Source of the DNA: Turbatrix aceti
Taxonomy: Eukaryota > Nematoda > Chromadorea > Rhabditida > Panagrolaimidae
Reading direction: 5' to 3'
Length of the DNA: 64,000 nucleotides
Assembly: GCA_963969345.1 (NCBI GenBank)
Contig: OZ017766.1
Location: 6,510,001-6,574,000, forward strand
The notes beneath the pieces are model-generated. The model was not told the DNA's origin, searched no databases, and was given only the letters and a program-made list of their open reading frames with translations. The position numbers and the translations under genes are program-made. This document shows, piece by piece, positions 13,968-24,196 of the stretch; the first letter of the stretch is position 1, and the number at the start of each line of letters is the position of its first letter.

Positions 13968-16900
13968 ATGAGCATTGCTGCATCGACGACGACGACGACG
14001 GCGGCGGCGGCGCCAACGACGACGACGGGAAGCAGCAGAGATAACGGCAATGGTAGCAGTAATGCGTCAGCCGTTGTTGCAGCCGCCGCGGCCGCTGCCG
14101 TCTACCTCGCCCAACAACAGCATCAACAGATGAACAGCAGCAATGGCACACCGATGATGATGCCGCCGTCGTCGTCGTCGGCATCGAGTCTTCAGCAGCT
14201 TCAGATGATGCCGACGACGTCATCGGCAGCGGTGGCGGCGACAAAAGCGATGGTCAGCGCATCGACACGGGGCATGTATCACCTGAGAAGACACCTCGAT
14301 CGTATCCAGATCAAGCCAGAAGAACGCGAGATGTTTCGTCTCAAGTATATTCAAGCGCATAATCTGAATTCTGAAAACTGTACCTCTCAGTCGCTGCAAG
14401 ACTGTCTCCCTACGCTTATCAAGCAATCTACACTCGTGCTGTGAGTTTTCTTATCTCTACGCAGGCAAAAGAAGTATTGGGAAAAAAATATAAACGCTAT
14501 CACGTTTATATATTTTTTTCTCATTTTTCCGAAAAACTTGGGGTTGTTCAGTTTTTTTACTGAAACTGTAGGCAAGGGGGATAGTATGCATGAAAAGGGG
14601 CAAAAAAAAGAAGAAGAAGAAGGAAGAGATGATAACAAGCCGATGTCGTCGTTGTCGTTTCTGTCTCAAATGGAGTAAAGGAGAAAAAAAAACACATCGT
14701 CCGGCAGTTGTGTATCTCTTTTTTTCTTCCTTCTCTGTTCTCTTTTTCTTTCTTTCTCCCCTCATCATTAGTAGTATAGGGTTTATACCACACAACTACC
14801 ACCGCCATTACCCACCTACCTGCCTGCAGGGTACAGGTGGATGCGTGTGAGAGGCTGTGTCAGTCAGTCAGTCAACTGCTGTTGTCTACGGGGGCTGGGT
14901 AGGGCGGGTGATTATGTTATACCCCCACGAACTGACTGGGGGCCTGCAAGGGGTTTTTTTTCTTCATTACACACCCTTGGAGCCAACCTGGCCTGGTCTA
15001 CCTACCTTCCTATTTATTGCTTGCTCAGTGAACTTTTGGTTGCTAATGTTATTATATAGTAATGGAATAATTCAATACCCCAGACGACGAGTTTACCTAC
15101 CTATTTTTGTTTCAAAGCAAAAAAAAACAAAAAAAATTGTGACTTTGGTCTTTATGAGTATTTATTTTACATGCGTGACTGTCATACGGTTGTTACTGTT
15201 TTTCTTCTGATAACTGTTGCCATGGGACGACGGATAGTATATATCAGGGGTACGTAAGTAGAGTCAGTAAGGCAGGCACCAATTACACGGCATGCGCTGC
15301 GCCGTCGCCGTCGGCAATTGCTGCTAACTGCATCACGCCAACCAACCGACCAGTCAGTCAGTCAGTCAGCGTAAATGCGTGTGAAAAACGAGATGAAGTA
15401 AAAAAATAGAGAGAAAGAAAAGTTATCACGAGCTCTGTTGCGCGCCTGCCACAAAAAAAAGCAGCAGCAGCAGTAGTCAGCCCATAAGTACGATAAATAG
15501 GCCGTGAAGAGACCGTATACGTCTGGTCTGTCTGGTAATAACGATAACAAACCGCGTGGCGCGGTTTGTTAACGTGTTGGATAAGAATTTTTGTGTAACA
15601 TGGTGTTTGACTGAATTTACGATTATCTCGCGAGTTTTTTTTTTGATTTAGGCAGTTTTTGGGGGATTTGTGTTGTATCGTTTCCTGATTGTTGTCTGGA
15701 GAAAGCAAAGCGTGCGTTATCATCAAATGATTAGATTAAAGTACATTTGATGAATATTCAACGGAAATTTTCTCTCCTAAAAATGTCTGGGGTGTTTTTA
15801 CGATTTTTTTTCTTACGTTTTTGAATTTATTTTATTTCGTGTGTTCAAATTTTATGATCAATTTTTTTTTCAGACTCGAAAAGCGAACATCAGTTGGCCG
15901 AAATCCAGAAATGGTCGACGTTGTACTGCACTCCGAATCAGAATCCCAAATGATATCGAGGAGTCACGCGGAAATTGTTGCGCATACCGATGAAAAAGAT
16001 CCTACACACGTTCTGAGATACTCAATATCCGATCGATCTATGAACGGCACATACGTCAATGGTGAACGCGTACCCAAAGAGCCGGGAACATTCTTTCTCA
16101 AGCAGGGTGATGTCGTACGATTTGGCATCCTAAACGGTACCATACTCAAGCAACAGGACATGAAACCCGTCGACCTCGAGAGTGCAGAATTTACGTTTAC
16201 CTTTGAGCCGTGTTACAGCGGTATGACCTACCTCGGCCACCATCCGGATGGCACACGCATCGAACGGGTCGGCCCTAGGGCCTTCATGCACATAAATGCG
16301 GATGGTCTCATGCCACAGGCGTACGATAGATTTTCGCTGGTACCGAGGGGTGATCCTATGCTTTCGGCTGTGCCATGGACCGCTGCAGCGGCAAATAATC
16401 ATCATGCCCTGCAGCAGCAGTCGATACCAAGCATGACAGCAGCAGCAGCCGCGGCGGCAGCAGCAGCATCGACGATGTCTACACTGACGAATTCCCTACT
16501 CTATCCACAGCTTGCGCTACAGAACAACGCCCTGACAAACTATGCGTCATCACTCGTGCTACAACAACAACAACAACAGCAGCAACAGCAATCGATGCTC
16601 GCGGACATGGCAGCGGCGGTTGCAGCGGCTGCCCCATCTACGCCGGCTGCAGGGGGATCTTCGAGGCCGTCAACCGGGAGATCCAACATGCAGTCTGCAG
16701 GAAGCTATGCGAATCAGCTCTCGGCAGCCGTCTGGCAGCAAGCCATGAATACGAGCGTCAACGCGTACGATACCAAAGCACTCGAGTTACAACTACAGCT
16801 GGGCTTGGTGGAGGGCTCGGAAACAACGCTGCGTCGTCGCCTTTGCCCTACCAGCAGGCTGTTCTGCTTTATTACGTGAGTTTTTTTATCGAAATATTTA

Positions 16901-19900
16901 AAAAAAATTGTTTGTCGTCATTGAAAAAAAACACCTATGTACATACGTACGTCAATGTTTTTTTGTTCCCAGGGGTTAGAGATTACAAAAAAAGGCAAAA
17001 GAAGGTGCTTAGCATGTTTTTTTACCTTTTATACTGTGGTCCCGAGATTGTTAGCATTATTGAACGATAAGAAATTACGGTAATTCGTTAAAAAGCTTCA
17101 TCAGACGTCAAAAGTGCAAAACGGATGCAATTTACGGGGAATACAGTAAATAGTACCTATTTTGTTCAAAAAATGACGTGTATGTGTATTTTTTCTTGGA
17201 ATATTATTGTAATAAATAATTATTGTACAATTGTTGATGGTAATAATTGGACCCCTCTTTTTTTTCAGCTGAATCAGCTGCAACAACCCCAGCTCAACAA
17301 CGCTCTCGCAGCTGCTGCCTCGACGAGTGCTTCGGCAACGACGACGGCAAACAATAATGTCTGGTCGAATCTCTTCGGCGCAGCTGCTACTCCCGGTGGT
17401 CAGTATCCCTCAGCGGCGTCGACGCCTTCAAACCAGGCTACTCAACAGGTATTGTCAGCTATACAGTGTGAGGCAGTCTCGAGGCTACTATCCGGTACGC
17501 CAGGTGCCCAGAGCAATGCTGGGTGCGTGGCATCGTCGACACCGACTCCTACGTATGCCCCGCTGGCGGGGCAGACGTCCGGCAGCAGTGGTAGTGGTGG
17601 AAGTGGATCGACGGGTCCTGCTCTCGGTCCTGGTCCTACAGCGAATACGGCGGCTCATGCGTTTTCTTCGGCGATACCAACGACGTCGTCTAGTTCGTCA
17701 AATGGTCAGATGTCGACTGGTAGACCGGTGGATTCGTCTCCGGATGAACATTCTTCGTCAACTACCGCGTCTTCGACCGTTGGCAACGATTTATCGGGAT
17801 TTGAAGCCGAAGAAGCCCCCTCTGACCCGGGTAGACGGACGATGGATCCATCACTCGGACTCCTAAGACCGGCGAGTGGGTTTGCAGCTTCTTTTCCATC
17901 CGAGACATCGCCTGTCACGAAGCTAGAGGCTACAGATGGACTCCTACAGGCTATACAGAGGGCTGCGGCCGCGGCTTCCGCCCAACAACCTTCGTCATCC
18001 AAGGTCAAGACGTTCAAAGACTACTCAGACGCTCTCGTGGACGTCCACATCGAAGACACGATCACTTCGGTGATACGGGGATCCGGACAGCTGTCAGCAG
18101 AGCAGATTTTGTCTATCGCTGACGACGAAGATCTCGCAAACGTCAACGTGGCGTCTCCGGCGTCGGAGGTGGGTACCGGTGAACCGGCCGTCAAACAGCC
18201 ACAAAAGCAGAGGAGACCGTATGGAAGCGTCAAGGCTGCTACTACCAAGGCTAAGAAGGATGCTGCAGCCGCTGCGGCGGCGGCGGCAAAACCTGTGCCG
18301 GCGCCGGTGACTGTGGCGACTCCTACAGCGACTTTCGAGCATACAGCGCTACAGTCGACGAGTTCGGCACCGGTTACTACCCCCCGTGTGCCGGAACCAG
18401 TTTCGACGACAAATCAGAGGAGGACATCGGTGACATTCAGAACACCCCTGTCAACGTCTTCGCAGGCAACAACACCGACGACGACGCCTTCTGCTGACTC
18501 GCTGAAGAACAACATCGAGGCGATACTCGCTGCTGCTCATGCCCAGCAACAACAACAAAAGAAGGAGAAAAAGATCTCTCCTCCACCTCGACCTCAGACC
18601 CCGAAGGAACAAATCAAGCCTGAGCAAGCCGAAAGTCCACCCGCTGATCCTACACCGTCTGTCGAAGCCCTACAACCCCTACCACCCCCACCACCGCCTG
18701 CTATAAGCCCACCTGCGAGGATTTCTGAAGTCTCGAGATTCTCAAGCACGGCAACCAAGCAGGAATCAGGAAGAATCAAAAGGTCAAGATCGACAATCGA
18801 CGACTCTGACATCGATCAACCCCTCTCCAAGGCATCCCAAGACGAACGACAGCATAAGGAGAAATCCGTAACCTCCAGCAGTGGATGTGAGGGGTCGTCG
18901 TCGACGATCGGAGCGTATACTAGGCATCGAAAGAAGTCGACTTCGGTCAAGTCCCGCATTATTCGGGTGCCAAGATCACCTATACCCTACAAGAAGGGTC
19001 CCGAACGATTGCCCGGACACAAGTCCAACGAAGTCGCCCGGTTGCTCTACGATCTCGAAGGTAAGGAAGGGAGGGGGTTTTATAAAAAAAATTATATTTA
19101 TATAAAATGTTTTTTTTTATTAAAAAAAAAACGTTTTTTATATTAATAAATTTAAAAAAAAATGTAATTATAAAAAATGTTTTTTTAATTAATAAAAAAA
19201 CAGTTTTTATAATTATAAATTTTTTTATATAAAATTGTGTTTTGAAATTGTTCTGAACTCATGGATTTTCTCTTTTGCAGGCTCATACATGCACGTTGCT
19301 CGAAAAACCACTCTGGGACCTGTTCGCGAACGCAAAACCACTGCCAACGACGAAAAAGGCTCTAAAGACGGCGGCGCTTCTGACGAGAACTTTAGCGATG
19401 ACGAAGACGACCATCGACCGTCTTCGTCGGCTACCAATGGTTCCAAACGAAGGGTATGTCTATTTTTTACATTAAAAGTTCAATTTTTTAAACGTTCGCA
19501 CACTTTTTAGGGCACTCCAATTGTTCACGAATCCGTTGTTCCATCGAAAAAGCGTTCTAAAGATGGCGATCGTCACAACAACCATCGAAGTGACTCTGAC
19601 TCGGACGATTCATCATCGGAATCTGAAGACGAAAACGCTATCCGTGAACGCAAAAGGATCGAAGCTATCAAGGAGAAATTCGCATTGGCAGCACCGGTGG
19701 TCGCGGAGAAGGAATCCTCCGTCGAGCCAGGAATGATGAAGAAGAACAAATTCCGTCGTGGAAAATCGTCGGCGCTCAACGGACGGGATAAGCATGATAA
19801 GTCTTCGGCGATCAAGCACCGCAAAAAGCCCGGTCGTAAGGCGAAGAACGCGGCAAACGGCAGCAGCGTTGGCAGCGGTCGTCGTCACCACCACCACAAC

Positions 19901-20224
19901 AACAAGGAATCCTCCAAGCGTCACACGTCAACTGCGACGCTCCAGGACGACGACGACGACCCATACATCGAGCTGACGAGCAACGAATGGGAAAAGTGCG
20001 CTTCCAAGTCGTGCAGTGAGCCTCGTGTCGAGACCACCCTCAACTGGATCCAATGCGATCTCTGCGACAGTTGGTTCCACGTTCTCTGCGTCTTTGGACG
20101 CGCTGACTACACCCATGTCGGAGATTTTCACTGCGTTCCATGCCAGGAAAAGAAATTTGTCTCTACACCGGATTTTGCAGCAACCAAGGCCGCAGCCAAC
20201 AAACAGATCAGTCCTGTGTCGTGA
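13968..20224 (+). CDS. FHA- and PHD-domain chromatin/transcription protein (TCF19-like architecture)
   Basis: Exons are 13968-14440, 15874-16875, 17269-19060, 19281-19453 and 19511-20224, about 1384 residues. The start is the first ATG of the open frame; exon 1 encodes a Thr/Ala/Gln-rich region. The FHA domain spans the first intron (about residues 150-270): SVGRNPEM, MISRSHAEIV and SMNGTYVNGERV are the phosphothreonine-binding loops. A long Ala/Gln/Ser/Thr/Pro-rich middle with polyQ and polyA tracts follows, then acidic and Lys-rich segments. The C-terminus is a C4HC3 PHD finger (CASKSCSE, WIQCDLCDSWFHVLC, FHCVPCQ, codons near 19992-20150). FHA plus PHD is the vertebrate TCF19 arrangement, but this protein is about four times longer. 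Oddity: the exon-2 frame used up to about 16800 and the frame that reaches donor 16875 differ by one base (see findings). It probably reads phosphorylated partners and histone tails in the nucleus. Confidence 0.85.
15351..15369. repeat. CAGT tetranucleotide microsatellite
   Basis: Almost five perfect copies of CAGT lie in the large first intron (14441-15873) of the FHA-PHD gene. The same tetramer recurs at 7838-7850, 14866-14880 and, as its complement, at 9900-9911 and 62877-62888. The rest of this 1.4-kb intron shows homopolymers and no recognisable exon. Confidence 0.8.
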
Positions 20225-21363
20225 ATTTGAGAGCCTACTGACCGATTCTACCTTCTTCCTCCCCCCCTCCCCTCCCCTCCCCCTTACTCTTCCTCTTCCA
20301 AGACCAAGAGATAGAGAAATAATTGTTATCGAATTTGCGTCACTACATCAGTTTTGCATGCGTAAAAAAGATAGTTTATCCTGTTGTCAGTCAATATTGG
20401 GAACGGGGTTGGGTTCTGGAACGAAAAAAAAAAGTTGCGAAGTTTTATCGTAATTTTTTCTGACTATCCGTTTTTAACGACGGATATGTATATGTATGGA
20501 TTAGATTTTAGTACAGGTAATTTTTTTTTTGGAAAAAAATAATGATTTTTGTTAATTTGTGGCAATTTCGATGATTTTAAACGTAAAATTGAGAGAAAAA
20601 GCTGCAGTATACATAATTTTTTTGTTTCATTTTTAAAATTTTTTCGAGACAAACAAACAACGATACAACCTGAACCTCAAAAACTGTGATAACTCATGAG
20701 CTCGTCACTCCACACTACACTCTATCTACCCCATTATTATTATTAGGACAAAAAATGCACAAACAAACACCTCTCTCTCTCTCCTAATTGCGTTTTTTTT
20801 TTCGCCCTGTATCTTTTTTTTCTGCTGTTTACTGTTGAAAGAAGAAAATAATATTATTATATATGAAAATAGAACGGAAAATGTGGCGAACAAAAATATT
20901 TAGCATAAAAAACGTGCGTTTTCAAGAATCAGAAAGCTAAAGGGCAGGCAGTTCGAAGGCTTAATTGGATGGTAAATATCACTGAACAGACTGTATAACA
21001 AAAAAAAGTAAACTGAAATGGAACGAAAAACGCCAAAAACAGAAAAAAACCGTAAATTTACGATTGAAAATTTTGTTTTTGTTACGATTTCTTCCCAAAC
21101 ACAAAAGCATGCGCGCAACATGCAAACAGCTGGCTGCCGGGTCCCCGCGTTTGAACGCGTTCAACTTGTCTGCTTTTTTCGAGTGGTCCGTTCTTCCAAT
21201 TCCTCACTCACCCACTCTCTTTACTTCTTCGCCTCTTGTAAGTATACAACTTTCCCCGTTTCACACGTTAGGATACAATTGACGTGGAGGAGATGTAGGG
21301 ATATATAGATCATCGATCTTCGAGTGAAGAAGGGATAGAAAGATGGTAAATAGACAAAGACGA
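20225..21363. other. Intergenic, 3' flank between the FHA-PHD and OIG-4-like genes
   Basis: The two genes converge here. The sequence begins with a pyrimidine-rich C/T tract (20255-20300), probably 3' UTR of the FHA-PHD gene. It continues as AT-rich DNA with CT repeats (20770-20785). No coding signal was seen on either strand. Confidence 0.6.
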
Positions 21364-22112
21364 TCAATACGTGTACTCTGCCTTAAAATTCTTTGCCATG
21401 ACACCGAATTGATTGTTGGCAACGCACGCGTATACTCCTTGATCGCCCATTGTTGCTGGATCTACTTCAAGCTTTGACCAGATCTCGTTTGTGCCCAGTG
21501 GTTTTTCATAGTACTGAAAATTTACGGGTTTTTTTCAGGGTTTTTTCGTGCGGGAAACGTTCTTTTTTTTGTATTTTTTTTCGCCGAGTGAGGTTTTCGA
21601 TGGATTTTCCGGGACAGTCTCGCGGAATGTTTTGTTTCGACCAGTTTAACTTTTTTTTGGGGTAAAAATGTCCAAAAAAGGCGAAAAAACGCAGTTTTCC
21701 CCAAAAAACGACTTACATGAGTATTGGCCTTGGGTTGCATCTCGGCGCCCTCCTTGAACCACTTAATCATCGGCCTAGGCTCTCCCCGTGCCCTGCAGAT
21801 GAGGATCAGTTTATAACCGAGTCGAAAAATCTGACTGAAGTGTGATCCTGTGATTATGTGAGCGCTCTGAAACCCCAACAGCCAATCATAATCCCAAAAA
21901 AAGCCCCAAAAACCAACCCGATTGTCCGCGAGTTGATTCTGTATAAGAGAAAATTCAGCAACCTGCGCAAATTGTAGGTTTGATTTTCCCTTTCCTTTAC
22001 CGCCTCGCCTACCACCTCGTCCATCGACGGGAGACGTCAGGAGACAGAGTATCACAGCGATGATGCCAACAACGACAATGGCAAAAGGACGTCGTCGGAA
22101 GCGTCCTGCCAT
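21364..22112 (-). CDS. oig-4: Secreted one-immunoglobulin-domain protein, OIG-4-like
   Basis: Exons 21918-22112, 21717-21866 and 21364-21513 (complement) give 65+50+49 = 164 residues, with all joins phase 0. The N-terminus is basic, followed by a hydrophobic segment (FAIVVVGIIAVILCLLT), a signal peptide. A Gly/Arg/Lys stretch leads into LQFAQVAEFSLIQ. One Ig domain follows: LILICRARGEPRPMIKWFKEG holds the B-strand Cys and C-strand Trp, and DQGVYACVANN holds the F-strand Cys. The protein ends right after the domain (AEYTY). In C. elegans OIG-4 is a small secreted Ig protein that stabilises acetylcholine-receptor clusters at neuromuscular junctions; assignment here rests on remembered similarity and length. 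The start codon shares bases with the start of the opposite-strand zinc-finger gene. Confidence 0.8.
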
Positions 22113-23838
22113 GGCATTGGTCGAAAAATTACTCCAAAAACCGAAGAAACGAAAGTTTATTCACCCGGTTTTTCAGCAACTTATCGAAAGGTTCGTTCGT
22201 TACACTTCTTTTTTTTTGCCTGCCTGCCAGCGCCAACACGTGCAACAGGTGGCAATTGAATCGATTGAATTGCCCGGTCGAGCTCAAAATTTGTGTTTCC
22301 AGAAAGAACCGAGTGTGCTGGCGATCCCGACGAGCAACCCCTGCGGCCAAAAAAGTCCTCGAACGAGCCATCTTCTTCTACCCCCGCATCCCAAATGCCA
22401 GACCCTTTTTCTGCCAGCAATGCGGTCTTTCATCGACCAATTTGACCATTTTGACCACCCACAAATGCGGAAAGAAAATCGGAGGCTTTGCTGAGTGCTC
22501 AAATTGTAAGTTGCCATTCACAAAAAATGTATCAGAGGATATGTTGGCAATTTTTCATGAAATTTGACAAAATATTGGTTTTACTAAGAAATATAGCGTG
22601 AAGCATTTATCTGGCAGAGTTACGATTGCCGGAAATCGCGTTTTTGCCATTTTTGACAATTTTTTTGGAACGTTGTAGCTAAAAAACTACGGCATTTCTA
22701 AAGCCGGGGTACAAATTGATCGACGTGATTTTTGATGGAGAATATGAGAAAAATATAAAAATTTAGGGTTATAACCTTAAAAAATGCCAAAACAACTGTT
22801 GCCATTGTTGTCATTTTTTTAAATGTCATTTTTCTGCATTTTTCAAGGTGATCACCATATATTTTTTATATTTTTATCATATTCTCCGTCAAAAATCATG
22901 TCAATCAATTTGTACACCGGCTTTGGAAATGCCGTAGTTTTTTAGCTGCAATGTGCCAAAAATCGTCAAAAATGACGAAAATGCGATTTCCGACTACCGT
23001 AATTCTACCAGATCATGCCCCGGGCAACACATAGTAAAATCTACCTTTTAGCAAAATTTCATAACAATATCCTAAAAAACAACTCTAAAAATCCATTTCA
23101 GGGCAAAAGATCGTAAGCAGCGGAACGAGAAGCAAGGCTAAGGATGCCTTTGCCGTCCTGGAAACCATTCCCTTCCCCCACATGGCCAACGTCCATCGCG
23201 AACCCCTCACCCATCATGCCGATATCGCCGACAAGCAGTTTGTCTTCAATCCCCGCTGTCTGAGGTAAGACAAAGTGCCAAAACCCCCGAAAAACCCTTT
23301 CCAATATTTTTTTTAGGGATCTGGCATACGATGTCGTCGTGTCAAAAGTCTACCCGCTAGATACGCCACCGAAAATACAGGTCAGCGAGCCGGAACCCGA
23401 ACCTGCGCCACTGACAAACCGGCAACTCATCATCGACGCCGATCCAAACGACGCGAGTACCGTAGGCTACTACTGTACGACCTGTCATCGGGTCTACAAG
23501 CCCTACTTCGCCTACGACGAGCATATCGCAGAAGACGGAGCTTGTCCCAAAGGTCCACCGCCGATAGTCGTCGAAGTACGTTAAAATTTTGTAATCCTAT
23601 CGTAAAATACGCTTTTTAGGTACCCAAAAACGTACAAATCAACGGAAAATTCCCAAAAATCGCGACAAAAGAAGTCGAACAGCAAGACGAGCTTCTGTGC
23701 ACTCGATGCTTCCGAACAAGCTTCAACACCGTCCCAGACTTCCATGAGCATCTGTTCAGCTGTGCAGCCAATCCTGAGCTTGACTTTTCCTCGGATTCCG
23801 AGGAAAACTTTGAAGACGACGATGAAGATGACCTATGA
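22111..23838 (+). CDS. Uncharacterised zinc-finger protein
   Basis: Exons are 22111-22190, 22303-22505, 23102-23264, 23317-23575 and 23620-23838, with all phases agreeing (307 residues). The start is the ATG of MALVEKLLQ. In-frame ATGs at 22060, 22063 and 22078 are possible but lie inside antisense coding sequence. There is a basic N-terminal segment (QKPKKRKF), possibly a nuclear localisation signal. Three Cys/His clusters follow: FFCQQCGLSS with HKCGKKIGGFAEC in exon 2, YYCTTCHRVYKPYFAYDEH in exon 4, and LLCTRCFRTSFNTVPDFHEH in exon 5. The last two are C2H2/C2HC-like. The tail is strongly acidic (EENFEDDDEDDL). AATAAA signals are at 23870 and 23881. Intron 3 contains a foldback element. I do not recognise an orthologue; a nuclear DNA- or RNA-binding role is inference from the fingers. 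Confidence 0.8.
22535..23075. repeat. Foldback (inverted-repeat) element family A, copy 1, intronic
   Basis: Two arms pair with each other. The left arm runs through TCTGGCAGAGTTACGATTGC (22609) and a stretch about GTTGTAGCTAAAAAACTACGGC. The right arm carries the complements, ending TCTACCAGATCATGCC near 23025. It sits wholly in the 596-bp intron 2 of the zinc-finger gene and accounts for nearly all of it. No coding capacity. Confidence 0.85.
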
Positions 23839-24159
23839 GAAACAAAAACTACGTGTGTTGTACAAAGTGAATAAATGTGAAATAAATACCAAAAAAACTG
23901 ATAAGAAATTGGAATTAACGTAAAAAAAAATAACCGTATTGCAAAGAAAAACCGTAAAAAAACAAGCAAAAACCGATGAAAGACGCACAAAATCTACGCT
24001 CGCACGCATTGACTTCATGGTTCTCGTAGCGAATTGGATACTGTTTGACTGATACTCACTTTCTTACTTCGTTGCGTCTGATTATATTTCGTCTCCGCTC
24101 TGCTTTTTTTGATGCCGTTTTTGTTCTTTTCTTGCTTCTTTTTTTGCGTTTTTTTTCTA

Positions 24160-24176
24160 TTTTGCTTGTTTTTTAG
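24160..24176 (+). promoter_or_regulatory. Candidate (trans-)splice acceptor just upstream of the DEAD-box start
   Basis: A T-rich tract ending TTGTTTTTTAG lies 20 bases before the helicase ATG at 24197, the spacing typical of spliced-leader acceptors in nematodes. The upstream zinc-finger gene ends only about 360 bases earlier on the same strand. No spliced-leader sequence is present, so this is inference. Confidence 0.45.
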
Positions 24177-24196
24177 GTTACTATCATCTTTCTGTT

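Noticed and set aside
16765..16798. Mini-intron (GT at 16765, AG at 16798) that might repair the FHA-PHD frame change.
   Set aside because: Only 34 bases long and leads into the wrong frame; a one-base discrepancy near 16800 explains the data better.
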